This document shows, one piece after another, positions 11,201 to 21,970 of a stretch of DNA of 64,000 nt. How positions within the stretch are numbered: the stretch's first letter is position 1; each line of letters opens with the position of its first letter. Below the pieces are notes generated by a model. That model ran no database searches and was not told the origin of the DNA. It saw only the letters and a program-made list of their open reading frames with translations. The DNA comes from Paragorgia papillata. Taxonomy: Eukaryota; Cnidaria; Anthozoa; Scleralcyonacea; Coralliidae. The position numbers were made by a program, and so were the translations under genes. The stretch is taken from contig JAWNZC010000258.1 of NCBI GenBank assembly GCA_035771165.1, positions 62,001 through 126,000 on the forward strand, in the 5' to 3' direction.

Positions 11201-13007
11201 TATTAATTGTTAATTTAATACCTCAATTCTTCTTGCAGCCTTCAGAAACTGGCAACTTTACATTTTACGCTGCTTGCACTGACCAATGTGAAGTCTTCCT
11301 GAGGGATGTCAACAGCGGAGGAGAATTGCAAAGAATCATTTCACTTATTAAAGCAACAAAGAGAAATGAGTGGACGTAAGCTAGCCTGCAAACAGACTGT
11401 CTTTGGGGGGAGGGGGTGGCTTTGGGGGAAGGGAAAGTCCCAGAACGTCTGCTCGCAGGCTAGAAGTATGTCAGTTCATCTACACTGTATGTGTACTTAC
11501 TGAAACAGTTCAAGTTTTCCCCTCAATAGGAACACGTATAGTACCAATACGTTATTACCCAGGTTACCTACTGTAGCTCTAGATCTCGGCTCTGTTTCTA
11601 TTTCCTCTTTATTTTTATTTTTTGGGGGTGTCATGAATGTGCAATTATTGCGCAACACTTCCCATATATGGAGCCTACGCTTCGTGTCTTTAATTGACCG
11701 GTAGTCATGCCTATCCTGTGGTTGTCTCAAGCACATCACTGATCAACCACATAAGCAACTTACTTTACCAACACCTTTGACAAAGGCAAAGCTGGTTTAA
11801 AAGAAAGAACTCGTAAAATCGAGCACAAAACATCAACAGCTTAAAGCCTATAGAACTACACAATAAGTTTGGTATGTGATAAAATCACATAGTCGGGAAA
11901 AGATATCGGTAGAAATAATAGTCAAAGCGTCTTCAAAAGTCTATAGAAAGGTGCCTCGCTGCTTTTGCCGACCATGGGTCATCGATCGTGAGCGATTTTT
12001 GAACGTGTTACCCATTTTTTCCAAAGATAATATTTGATTCAGGAAAACAGATGACTAAACATCAACTGTCCTAAAGCTATTTTGAAAGTAATGCGAACGG
12101 CTAAATTTTTTGCTACCGTTCGTCAAAGAGGAGGGTTAATTGCTGTTTTCGTTGAAAATAGAGTAATTCGATCAACTCGTGTTCGCAAGAAATGCTTTGA
12201 AATGAATATGTAAAGCACATTTCGGAAACATAAAACTATGAACAAAATATCTGAAATTATCTTGAGGTAAAAGAAAACGTTTAATCGATCCTGTGAGCTC
12301 GAACAGAAATACCTGAGGAGCTGAAATTGCTTGAGGAAGTGATATCATCATCTTCGTAAAATGCCGTACTTCCACTACTCCGATTACGAACCTTTTCAGC
12401 TTCAACAAAAACACCAAGTCGAACAGCAAATTGCTGGATCGACAAGCTAGGAAGGCTTATTAAAAACCACGAAAAGCTCAGAGAACTCGCTATTGAAATC
12501 GTATTTTGACTTTCCAATGAAGAAAATGGCAATAAAGAATAAATACGCCCGTGATTTTTCGGTCAGCGCAGAAAACATATTGCCCACCTGTTTAAACATG
12601 TACTATGTTCAACTGTTTGCACGTCTAGATAAACGTCTATTTCAAATATAATTAATGCGGTATTTATTACATATTAATATGTTAGCGTAAACATGCATGG
12701 ACCAAGAGTATTGCTGATCTCACTCTTCTTTGTATAACTTTTACAACATTTTCTCTGTGTTGTATTTTTTGTCTTTCTTGTTACATTCTTCCATATTTTT
12801 ACCACATTTATTGTTGTATATTTATGTTTTTGTTATATAGTAAATATGATGCTCAACAATCTCAGCCAATCTTCCTAGATAAAGAAAAATATTACGAGCT
12901 TGTCGCTACGGTAAAAGAATCCTCGGGAAGAGACTATATTACTTTGGCCTCAAAATCACCAAGTGGAACATTTCATGCTCCTATTCCACCTGAACGTCTT
13001 TATATTG
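8269..13007 (+). CDS. PA14-like domain, three exons of the same gene
   Basis: Exons 8269-8447, 11239-11375 and 12841-13007 have phases 1-0, 0-2 and 2-1, all compatible with each other and with the fucolectin exon ending at 6312. The first reads NLDIWHSI...IQKLYEDSRYPNHPDE...LSTFEYNEVGKNYGSRL, the second PSETGNFTFYAACTDQCEVFL, the third QSQPIFLDKEKYYELV...IPPERLYIG. That series (W..I.....L, P..P, YG.R, P.tG.ftF...d.c.v.L, Q....l..k..Y, pip...L) is typical of PA14 domains, beta-barrel carbohydrate or ligand-binding modules of secreted and surface proteins. The last exon ends in phase 1, so the gene continues. Candidate next exons fitting phase 1 are 17978-18085 and 30269-30310, neither secure. 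No transmembrane segment is visible. Confidence 0.8.
8510..8536 (+). ncRNA. hammerhead-ribozyme-like core (Penelope-type)
   Basis: CTGATGA is followed by a short imperfect stem (GTGC-TCG-GCTC) and then GAAACGTC. The order CUGAUGA, stem II, GAAA, GUC is that of the minimal hammerhead motifs described in Penelope-like retroelements. Stem II has one mismatch (U-U) and stem III would be only one or two pairs, so activity is uncertain. No Penelope reverse transcriptase is nearby, so this is at most a terminal-repeat fragment. Confidence 0.4.
8698..8955. repeat. tandem duplication of a ~130 bp unit
   Basis: Two units share AACAACTCCAGTAAAAC, TCTCTAACGATT, GACCTA.GTATACTATATTT, CTACAGAATTGCGAGGAACGG and TGGCCACGAA.TGAAAAAAA. 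The first starts at about 8698, the second at about 8834. They differ by small indels, so the duplication is not recent. Confidence 0.6.
9408..9524. mobile_element. short palindromic MITE
   Basis: Left arm GCACTAGAGCGAAAGTATCC, then GGATTCA.ATTGTTTTT; the right arm is its complement (AAAAACAATCTGAATCC, then GGATACTTTTGCTCTAGTG). The arms are about 45 bp around a 20 bp core. No coding capacity. Confidence 0.55.
10161..10260. repeat. cloverleaf-like hairpin element, copy 3
   Basis: The long middle arm pairs GTAACAAACACGAGAGGAC and AATGAAAAT with ATTTTCATT and GTTCTCGAATGTTTGTAA around GAGGCCG-TTAT-AACCGAG. Flanking GTTTTACC and GTAAAAC also pair. Less regular than the copies at 7061 and 58453. 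It is followed at 10289 by CTCTGATTGGCTAA, an inverted CCAAT-like motif seen near other hairpins in the window. Confidence 0.45.
11376..12840. other. intron between PA14 exons 2 and 3
   Basis: The donor GTAAGC leads straight into a hairpin repeat at about 11379-11463 (CTAGCCTGCAAACAGAC pairing with GTCTGCTCGCAGGCTAG). Its CTAGCCTGC end recalls the hAT-like element at 25431. The rest has no supported ORF. The acceptor is a TATATAG tract at 12834-12840. Confidence 0.5.
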
Positions 13008-15600
13008 GTAAGTTATATATATAGCACAGAATAAGAAATGAACAGAAGGCCCACTCGGGGGTGCATCATGTCCTCGTTTTTTAATGCGCATGCGTTACGT
13101 CCGCCATTACTCTGACCAGAAACATGTCGCTGGAATAACAAGGAGTGTATAGCGCAAAGTGACGCTGGGGCCATTAAAACGCCTTGTATGCCAGACTACG
13201 CGGACGATTGTGTTTTTTTTCAGCAAGAATTTATGAAAAGAAGGTAAGAAGCTAGTTTCTACTTGTTAACAGGTAGCAAACGTGGGTTTTCTTGCGGAGA
13301 ATTCAGTAAATTATGTTTAGTGAGGGTTGGCGAGGTCGGGTTTGGTCACCGCACAACTGGTCAAGTTGTGTCCCATATAAATCGCAATGGGACATCGAAC
13401 TAAGATCGAACTTTAAATCAGCATGATTAACATGATAATGTCTGCGATTGTACGTGTTTTTCAAATTTCTTGAATATTGCGTTTGCGTGATTTCCGGAGT
13501 CTGTGAACATTAATATTTTATTATTGCAGAGTAGCACTGTATAAAGTTTGTTTATAAACTATAATTGTGTGCACTCTTTCCTCTTTATACCGCTTGGTAT
13601 ATGTTTTAAAAGAAAGTGACTATTAAAAATTCCCAAGGCGTAGAACATGGGAACATGTTTGGGTTGTGAACTTTTAAATTTTATGGTTCACTTTATGTGT
13701 CCTGATAATCAATGTGATCATACTTACAGAATTCAAATTATTAAGCCAACTTTTACCTCATGTTTGATCTGATTTTACAACACATCAACCCTTCTGTCTA
13801 ATCTGTTGTGACGTGTGAAAGTATTACTAAATAAGCTGCAAACGGAGAAAACTGCTGCATGCAGTGACCTTACTGACTGTATCTGCAGAATGCAAAAACA
13901 GTCCATCAGTACACAACACTCTTTAGAGGTGGTACTATATCAGACTTCAAAAGGCAGTTTATAAATAGAACTCCTAAAATAAGAAATTTTCGTTTTTTAT
14001 AAAAGACATATTGCTAGAATCAGTGATGTCTTATGCTTTTTACACCAGACATTTTACTTGTCAATGGGAAACCCCATCAATGAGAAATGGTTGACCTTCA
14101 TGCAAGTCTTCCTCATGTGGAATCTGCCAATCTGATGTTGAAAATAGTGACAATGTCCTAAGTGATGTTCACTTTTAGTATGTTTTGTAACAATTTTTAG
14201 TTAGCTGGTATTTTCAGTCTGATATTTGTGATACAAACCGTAAAACAGGAATTGTGTAATGTGGTCTAGCTATGATAGTCATATTCCAATTATTTATCTA
14301 TAAATTTACATTTTATTGTCAGAACATTTGGGAAGGCAGAGGGGTGCATTTTTCTGCTTAGAGAATTACTAAGAACATTTTTAACAAAACGTATTTGCAT
14401 TGCAACTGATGTTCTTCAATGAATTCCATGTGGTATTAAAGTGTATAATTAAAAGGTGGAAAAGTACGCTCTATGACACTACAAGAAATTCAAGCTTTTC
14501 ATGACGCTTTGTCAGAGAATCAGGTTTCACAAACCTTTTCCAGCCGACAACTTTAACTGAAATATTTTGAAAAAAAAAAATGAAAAAGATTTGAGAAAAT
14601 AAACAAGACGAGACAGTAATCGAGGGAATATTTCGAATCTATTACAGAATCATTGTCAAACCTAACTATTTACGAGTCCTGTACTTGAAATGTCGTTTTG
14701 CTATTATTCATGGCCTTGCATGTACATGTGCACTGAATATTTTATATTTGGATATATATAAAATAACATTAACATTATGGTAACATGTGAATGGGAATTA
14801 TACTGCAGCAATAAAATAGAAGATATTGCATATTTCAAACACATTATATTCAAATGCAAAATCAAAGGCAAAACAAATTCATCCATCAGTTTTAAAATAC
14901 TACTGGTTCCAAGGTTTGTTTGTTGTTGTTTTTCAAAGAGAAAAACAGAATTAAAAATAACACTATGTAATAAGACTGACATATAGTAGGAGATGAAGCA
15001 TGGGCGATCTTGTTCTCCTTCCGAATATAAACTCGCGATAAAGAGGCAACTTAATTTTCAAACTATTTACCGAGAAAAGCTGTAAAGCCTTGGCAACAAA
15101 ACCAATTTATGCAAAAGCCGTGTAAAAAGCTATAATACCTTCAAATCCCAAAGCATACTGTATTGGCTGCAGTCTTATAAATACTTGCGGACTCGGCTAG
15201 TCGAGTGAGAAGGCTCAGTTAAAATAGCTTTAAATGTTCTTAATCGGCTTCTAAGCAGTAAATACTACGTTCCCTACCTTCTTCTTGAATGTCCTCGCCA
15301 TAAAACTTTAATCTACGGACGAAGTTTCGAGATATGACCATTATAGAGCAGATAACCCGCTCAGCGTCCTATGTTTTGCTTTGCTTCTGGCTGGAGTTTT
15401 CTGGTCAGAGTAATGGCGTCGCTCGAATTTCCGGCATGTGCGACGCGACCTGCACGAGGACGAAAACGTCAAAGGTTCCGGCACGAGTGGGCCTTCTGTT
15501 CATTTCCTATTCTGTGCATATAGACATACCGCATATGAGTAACAGCATAGTAAAAGTTTTCGAAACATTTTGCACTCATTCGTGAGTTCTTGCAAATCGT
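13008..15600. other. non-coding, unassigned
   Basis: No ORF above background and no clear inverted repeat. 15334-15510 shares blocks (AAAACGTCAAAGGTTCCG, ACGAGTGG.CCTTCTG) with 21700-21880, so both are copies of one dispersed repeat. Confidence 0.35.
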
Positions 15601-15607
15601 TCTTAAT

Positions 15608-16172
15608 AGTATATATATATATATATATATATAACAGACGTTCGATGGACGTTCAAGCTAAATTACTCAGAAAAGATTTCTGAGACCCCAGACAGGGTTC
15701 GAACCTGCAGCCTTCTAATGACCTGTTAGACACTCTAACCATTGAGCCACTGAGGCTCAGATGGAGAGCTAAGGTTGCAAATTCATAGTCATATGTGCTC
15801 CTAAGTGGTAGCGTTTGCATATGAGATGTTGTTGTTAAAGTGACACGATAAGTTGTACGTATACATGTAGTGCATGTGGTACGTTTTCGAGCTTGGTGTA
15901 ATATGTAACAGACGTTCGGTGGACGTTCGTCAAGCTCAATTACTCATAAAATATTTCTGAGACCCCGGACAGACGCTCAATGGTTAGAGCGTCATTAGAA
16001 GGTTGCAGGTTCGAACCCTGTCTGGGGTCTCAGAAATCTTTTCTGAGTAATTGAGCTTGACGAACGTCCACCGAACGTCTGTTACATATTACACCAAGCT
16101 CGTAAACGTACCACATGCACCATATGTATACGTACAACTTATCATGTCAGTATATATATATATATATATGTA
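15608..16172. mobile_element. tRNA-derived SINE arranged as a large palindrome
   Basis: Two tRNA-like heads with A-box (CTCAATGGTTAGAG) and B-box (GGTTCGAACCC) lie here: one on the minus strand at about 15655-15770, one on the plus strand at about 15972-16035. The second sits in the centre of a palindrome (about 15848-16150). Its arms carry the same tail on both sides (GTAACAGACGTTCGGTGGAC with its complement, then GAGCTTGGTGTAATAT with ATATTACACCAAGCTCG). (AT)n tracts bound the block on both sides (15608-15632 and 16151-16170). Extra bases in the first head and a truncated 5' part in the second argue against functional tRNA genes. Confidence 0.6.
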
Positions 16173-17300
16173 TATACGAAACAGTTAACATGCATGCAAC
16201 TCTAAAAACAACACATTTTCTCCACATATATTTCCACACGAGCAATGGCTTGCACAAAGAAAAATTTCTACAAATTTCAAAACAAATTGTTCGCATATAG
16301 TTCTTTTCAATGATTAACATGCATTGACCTAGTAAAGTTTAGGGTCATTATGAGGTTGAAATGACATGTTCATTCATGAATTCTATTTCTTCGGAAAATT
16401 GACTCATAAATGTTTGCAGTATCCATCCAGCATACCGCATTTATATTTGTGTCTAAGAAAATATTATTCTTTGTTAACTCCTTATAATTATCCGTATTTA
16501 ATTAATTTTTCGCTTTCTTTTTTTTTCAACGCTATTTTTATAGAAATGAAGGAAGAAAGCAGCGTGGCTGCGTGAAAACTTGTTTCAAAACGTTATATAT
16601 CTGCTTGCACTAAATTTTTCTGTCTGGGATTAGAAACTAAAAAAAATAAAGCTAAGGGTAAATAGAAATTAAGGTTCTTTTTTAGAAAGAACACTTTTTG
16701 GGAGTTTTCAGTGTGTTATTAATGCTTATAAAGGTGCATTCTGCTCCGATCTGCGCATGTAGGAAACTAATGTTTACATATTTAGTTACGAAATTAAAAA
16801 AATACTGATACCTCTTTTAAGATTGTAAGCTTTTCTTGCTTCCTCTTCATTACTTGTAGTCGAAACAAAACATTTTTATAGAAGGAATGTATGAAAGAAA
16901 TCCGATTAGATATCCTTGTCGAATCGCTTGGTACCCTTTTCTGCCATGTTGCTCCAACGGCTTACACAGAGCTTGGTACTTCATATAATTATCTACGAAT
17001 GTCTTGTTTGTGAGGCTCACAAAACAAAGATGGCAGATCATGCATAGAACGGAGTGGAATGCACCTTTAATAAAAAATGCTGGTTGATATTAATATTTAA
17101 AAAATGCCGATTGATATTAATATTTTAAAACAAGTACAGGAAACACTAGCTAGACCTTGTTTACACCATAGTCGGTCACAGTTTACAATATAATCATGAA
17201 ATAATTGTTTTACTGGGTGAGTTAAAATAAACAAACAAATAAAATCGTGTGTTGTTTGATTGGCTTCGTCCAAGCGAAAACTCGACTTCCTCTCCTTCCC
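16173..17300. other. non-coding, unassigned
   Basis: AT-rich with no ORF that I support. The weak ORFs here have no recognisable domain or codon pattern. Confidence 0.35.
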
Positions 17301-17412
17301 TAAAAGCCGTTTTCCATTACCGCGCGGGCTTTGAAAGTTGGGAATTTTGCAACTTCCAAAGCACGCTCCGCCCGCGCGGGCAAAGCGCACGTAATGGAAA
17401 ACAGCCTTAAAA
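17301..17412. repeat. GC-rich inverted repeat
   Basis: AAAGCCGTTTTCCATTACCG and CGCGGGC on the left match GCCCGCGCGGG and CGTAATGGAAAACAGCCTT on the right, around a core with CTTTGAAAGTTG...CAACTTCCAAAG, itself a hairpin. A relative (GGCGGTTTTCTACT, GTCGCGCGGAGCGAC) follows at 17414-17550. Probably a MITE. Confidence 0.45.
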
Positions 17413-17977
17413 GGCGGTTTTCTACTAGGCAAAAAAACGTCGCGCGGAGCGACATTTTCTTTTGTCTCGTAAGCTCTCGGGTGGAATTAATTAGCCAAGA
17501 CAAAGACAAAAGTCGCTTCGCTCGAAGAATATCGTTATATAGTGGAAAACAGTCTTTAGCTTCAATGCTTGAGTAAGTTGGAAACTATATTTCGAATCAC
17601 TTAGCACACCGTTATGATATTAAATATAGAATACATATATACCACCACAAATTTTAAAGCTAAACTTTTTAAGAAGAAAAAAACCCAATAAAAACTATCA
17701 CTTACCAAATACCCTAGACCGATTGTCACATGCATTACGTAGTCGGGTCAACAAAGCTTTAACAATTCAGACTGAAGTTCAACCGACCAAAAGCTGCACG
17801 TAAATAATCTAATCTATTTTTTATAAAGCATATGTTGCGTAATAGACTAATAGATCCTTTGCACATGACCTCCAAGCCGGAGGACAACTTCAAAGTCCTG
17901 CCGTTCAACAAATCTAGGGTAAAATAATATTAAACCAATCGAAATATATTGTTTAGAAATATTTTCCCTCCATCAAG

Positions 17978-18085
17978 GAATGCAGAAGGTCTATTATTAT
18001 ATGACTATTTCCGTGAACGGTCCAGAACGTGAAATCCAGCAGATAATAATTTTAGAACTACTCGTTGTTGAAATATATCGTGCAG
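17978..18085 (+). CDS. candidate small exon (phase 1-1), uncertain
   Basis: The acceptor-like TTTTCCCTCCATCAAG and the donor GTATGT bound 108 bases, open in the frame set by a phase-1 entry. The peptide includes VYYYMTISVNGPEREIQQ and IYRA. The phases would let it follow the PA14 exon that ends at 13007. No domain is recognised and chance exons of this size are common. Confidence 0.25.
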
Positions 18086-18489
18086 GTATGTCGTTAAAAA
18101 TTGTGTTAAGCTTTCATTTGATGAGTTTAAGTTTCCATGTTGTGCCATGTGAAACGTTTTAAAATGTTCAAAATGTTCGTAGCAATATATGTTCGTAATA
18201 ATATAACATTTACTTTTCACAAACATAGAGTTTCAAATGTCTTTTTATTCCACTACGTAACGTACAACCTTGAGCGATATGTCAAAACGAAAAGCAATTG
18301 AAATTCTATTCGGGTTAGAATGTTCAGGATCAGTCGAGCTAAACGGAAAGTACTTTAAAAATTCGAAAACATATGCCATTTTGCTTTAGTTGTCAAGAAA
18401 GATGGTGGCAAATACGAGCCTAACACTTTGTCAAGTTTTCACAGAACGTTTACAACACTTGTAGTCATATAATAAACTACCTATTCACC

Positions 18490-18625
18490 TCGCTTGTTCG
18501 GCCTGTACCAGTGAAATATCGGACCTTTGTTTTCTGCACGGACCTCGGCTCGCTGTGCTCGCTCGGTCTGTACTAAAAACGTCGGTCCGATATTTCACTA
18601 ATACAGACCTCATGCACGCTCGGTC
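18490..18625. repeat. cloverleaf-like hairpin element, copy 4
   Basis: The perfect 16 bp stem AGTGAAATATCGGACC (18510-18525) pairs with GGTCCGATATTTCACT (18584-18599). Inside is a second arm, GACCTCGGCTCGC with GCTCGCTCGGTC. Outside, CTCGCTTGTTCGGCCTGTA faces TACAGACC...CGCTCGG. The layout matches the other hairpin elements and the CTCG/CGAG motif repeats. Confidence 0.5.
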
Positions 18626-18696
18626 AATATAAGTAGTTATTGTTATATAGCTAGAGTTTTGCTGGATAAAACGATGACTGTCATAATTTATTGTCA

Positions 18697-18847
18697 TAAT
18701 TTTTGACAGTATTTTAATATGAAATACTATGAAATTAAACACAAACATATTCAAAGAGCGAAAAGTATTACTTTTCATAGTATTTTTTCATAGTACTTTT
18801 CATTAATTTCATATAGTATTTCATATTAAAATACTGTCAAAAATTAT
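18697..18847. mobile_element. palindromic AT-rich MITE
   Basis: Arms of about 42 bp (left ATAATTTTTGACAGTATTTT, then AATATGAAATACTATGAAATTA; the right arm is its complement with a 2 bp insertion) flank a 65 bp core. No ORF. Confidence 0.6.
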
Positions 18848-19578
18848 ATATAAGAGCTTCCTGAATCCTGGCATCAGCATGACAGTACCCAGCCATAGTA
18901 TATAAATGTACGTATATATACGCGTGTATAATTGAGTCTACGCAAGGCAAGATTACATATAGTACTCTCGCTTCAAGTTCCGTTACCGTGGGGTTCTTCA
19001 ACTTCCCCATTGTTAATGTGTGCCAAGAAATGACTTATGTTTAAATTCAACCGGGTGTGGAAATGCTGCCCCCCCCCCCCCCTTTTTTTTTAAAGATTTT
19101 TTTTTTTCAAATTATACAGCTTGTACTACCATAGCATCTTTAGTAGAAACATTTGTAGTGATGGATCAATATATCCAAAGCAAATATATTAATTTAAATA
19201 CATTAATATAGTCTACATTGAGGGGCAAATCACTTTCTAAAAAGTGTATGATATTTTTAGATTTTCAAAAAATCTTGAATTTTCTCATTGGATTTTTTTG
19301 AAAAGATTTTGGGGGATTTTTTTGAAAGTAATTATTAGTTTTCCAAAGATTTTATGAATTTTTAAAAAAATTTACGAATTATTCAAGGATATTTCAGTGA
19401 TTTTCCAAGCATTTTATGGATTTTCTAGGGATTTTATTGATTTTTCAAGGATTTTTAAGGATTGGGATTATAAAGGATTTTTTTTGCAAAGTATATGAGA
19501 TTTTTTACTTAAGTGATTTGACCCGGCCTCAGTCTACATTGCTTTCCACTATTTAAGTTTTAATTTTTCATACAGTAC

Positions 19579-20511
19579 CTTCAAGATCTACATCGGGAAT
19601 GTCATATTCCATAGGTTCATTGACTGGCTTTGTTTTTTCATTAAAGATCTTTGTGGTATCTGTTTGAAAGAGTTTTGTTATTAGTATCTGAATTTAGTAT
19701 TTGATTATGCTTAGTAAAAATGTGTTAAAATTAATAAAGTGGACAAGAGTGTCCTTCCAATGAATGACCAAAATATATTTCCACTTGGTGAATTTATTTG
19801 CAGGATCAAACTCCCTGAGATATCATTAAACAACAAATTATTTGAAAATTATAGCATATTTTCACATACCATTAATTGTTTGTTCACGTTTTAATCTCTT
19901 TCCTATAACATTTATAAATTAGAAAACAAAACAAATTTAGCTTCCTGGTCTCAGACTCAGTGACAAATCAATGACAATTTAATAAACGAATACTATTTTT
20001 AATTGCACAGTTACCCTGGCCATGAATAGTTATCTCCTTTTGGATTACTCGTCTTTTTTGACCAACTTTAGCTGGCGGATTTGGTATGTCGAATAAGGTG
20101 GGTTTGGCATCATTTTTCAGACAATTTTTCTTGTCATTTGAAAACATACAATCTTCAAAATGGTCGCCACACAGCTTGCAGTTCTTATGTAAGTATTCGG
20201 ACGTTTTGTTGCGTAGGTCTTCACGTCTACAGAGTGCTACCCATTCATTTGATCTAGGATGGTGTGTAAAATGCCACATGCCTTTTAATAACTGATAAAT
20301 TGCAACATGCTTCTTAATTAATTTATACAAATTACGAAAATTATGTACACAGCTGACACTATTACAAGGAGATATCATACCTGTTTACTTCAGACGGAAA
20401 ACAGAAAAAACTGATTTCTGGATAGCAGCCTTTACTCTTCGTACAGTTAACAGCCGAACAATACGTTCTAGTTCCTCCCCCCGCTCCACCTGGCGTGTTT
20501 GATTCAGCCAT
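19579..20511 (-). CDS. THAP-domain protein, 5' exons
   Basis: Three minus-strand exons: 20511-20381 (ATG start, 131 nt), 20253-20015 and 19659-19579. Donors are GTATGA, GTAACT and GTACTG, acceptors CCTAG and AACAG, and all phases agree. Exon 1 reads MAESNTPGGAGGGTRTYCSAVNC...FFRFPSEVNR and exon 2 continues SNEWVALCRREDL...CKLCGDHFEDC...DAKPTLFDIP. This is a complete C2CH zinc-binding THAP domain: CSAVNC, FFRFP, the invariant W, CGDHF, and a KPTLF stretch in place of AVPTLF. Exon 3 is acidic (EPMEYDIPDVDLEG) and open at its 3' end, so the rest lies further left and was not found. THAP proteins are sequence-specific DNA binders, either host regulators or relatives of P-element/Kolobok transposases. 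The intron-rich structure with a normal ATG favours a host gene. Confidence 0.8.
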
Positions 20512-21970
20512 TCAGTAATAAAAAACAGAGCACCAACGAGAAAATATTCGAACGTTTAAAAAACCAAATTCGCACGTGGATAGAAATGTCGCACGTGTTC
20601 AGCAGTAAGAAAGGGGCGTAGTCGTTTATAGCAATCACCATTTTTTCACATTAATAACAATTTTTTGCAGATGTTTGAATTAAAACAACTCGTGTATTAA
20701 AGTTTTTTCTTGGAATTGACACTAACTCTCCCCAAATTTCTAATCATCTACCCACACACTTTAAGCAAGGTTTGTGTGCCATTTCCCTGCTGGCAGAGGT
20801 CTTTCCTGTAGAGATCTCTGCCAGCAGGAAAGAGTGCAATCTGCCATAAATCACTCTGTGCCCTGGATTCCTGGAAGTTATTGAATGTTGATTATACAGT
20901 ATATGAAGGTTTTAATTGTTTCCTATAATCTAGTGCCATAGGACCTTACCATTTTAAGTTACCCTTAACAAATACATATAACATTTTTCCAAATATGCTT
21001 AAAAATGCATTTGATCTATTTTGAACTAGAACTTGTACAGAGAAAGAGTATCCTGTTGTAACTGTAAACTAATGCATTTGTGCTATAAATCCATGCAGTT
21101 TTATATGAACACAATTATTTTTAGAACCAATTTACTATTATTTAACTTATTTATCTGTTTCAATGCTCATGCTAGAAATTGAGATACACCACAAACAGTA
21201 GCAATAATTTATTCTGACATGATTTATTTACAAATCCACATCCGAATATAGTGAAGATTGTGAAGTCTCATGAGCTTTCGCCGCTTTCAGATAATCAAAG
21301 ATATAACCAAAGAAATTTCAAGTTCAAGAAGAGGTTATTCTAACTATAGAAATAAAGACAAATTATTAAACTGAAATTCACACGCGCTTCTTCATACATA
21401 ATGCTACACAGTTTATACATTTCAAAATAATTTAATATTACCACTACTAGTAAGCTACACCACTACAAAATTGAGTTGATGGAAATTTGTTGATATATTA
21501 CAGTAAAACATCATAACAAAAGGTTGTTGACAATGGATTAAAAATTTACACCCGTCTGCCTTGATCGGTTTTTCTAAAATCACTAAATTACTCGCTATAA
21601 TCACTTCTGCAGCTTCTACCCACAAGTAACGGCTTTACGTACCTTATCTTCACAATCTCTCGTCGTAGCGTGAAAATCGGGCAACTAGTTTTTGAGATAT
21701 ATTGATTTTAGTGACCCAACTCCGTATTTCGCCATTGCACTCCTTGTTGACCTGGCTGAGGTTTACTTGCTGCGAGATTTTCCGGAAGTGGTTTTCGGTA
21801 ACCAGCGCGGGGTCAAAAACTTCAAAGGTTCCGACGCGAGTGGACCTTCTCTGCTCAGTTCTTTATTCTGTGCCCAGAGTCTCTCGTTTCCCGGGTGGGG
21901 AACGTGGGCTCTGGGAACGAGATTGGTGCTCGCTGTGGAGTCGGAATAAATTAGCTGCGGCCATTTCCGG
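20512..21970. other. upstream and intergenic, no gene
   Basis: Upstream of the THAP gene. It has a perfect small hairpin at about 20780-20834 (CTGCTGGCAGAG facing CTCTGCCAGCAG) and, at 21700-21880, the dispersed repeat also found at 15334-15510. No ORF supported. Confidence 0.4.

Larger units (their letters stand above)
8448..11238. other. 2.8 kb intron between PA14 exons
   Basis: No coding sequence. It contains a hammerhead-like core (8510-8536), a 130 bp tandem duplication (8698-8955), an inverted-repeat MITE (9408-9524) and a cloverleaf-like hairpin (10161-10260). The rest is AT-rich and unassigned. Confidence 0.5.
17413..19578. other. non-coding with hairpin repeats
   Basis: No secure gene. 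The block contains a possible small exon (17978-18085), a cloverleaf-like element (18490-18625), a palindromic MITE (18697-18847) and a C-run/T-run at about 19070-19110. 19255-19500 is a run of degenerate short repeats around GGATTTT/GATTTTTC. Confidence 0.4.

Noticed and set aside
12172..12532. Minus-strand ORFs in the PA14 intron
   Set aside because: Low-complexity Ser/Phe-rich peptides without motif or splice support.
13224..13243. 20-base micro exon (CAAGAATTTATGAAAAGAAG between TTTTCAG and GTAAGA)
   Set aside because: Phase would fit the exon ending at 13007, but so short a match is expected by chance.
15655..16035. Genuine tRNA genes
   Set aside because: The A and B boxes are good, but the acceptor ends do not pair into a standard stem, one head has extra bases and the other a truncated 5' part; tail sequences identify a SINE.
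18005..18226. Minus-strand ORF as next THAP exon
   Set aside because: Sequence does not resemble a THAP protein and no suitable acceptor in the right phase was found.
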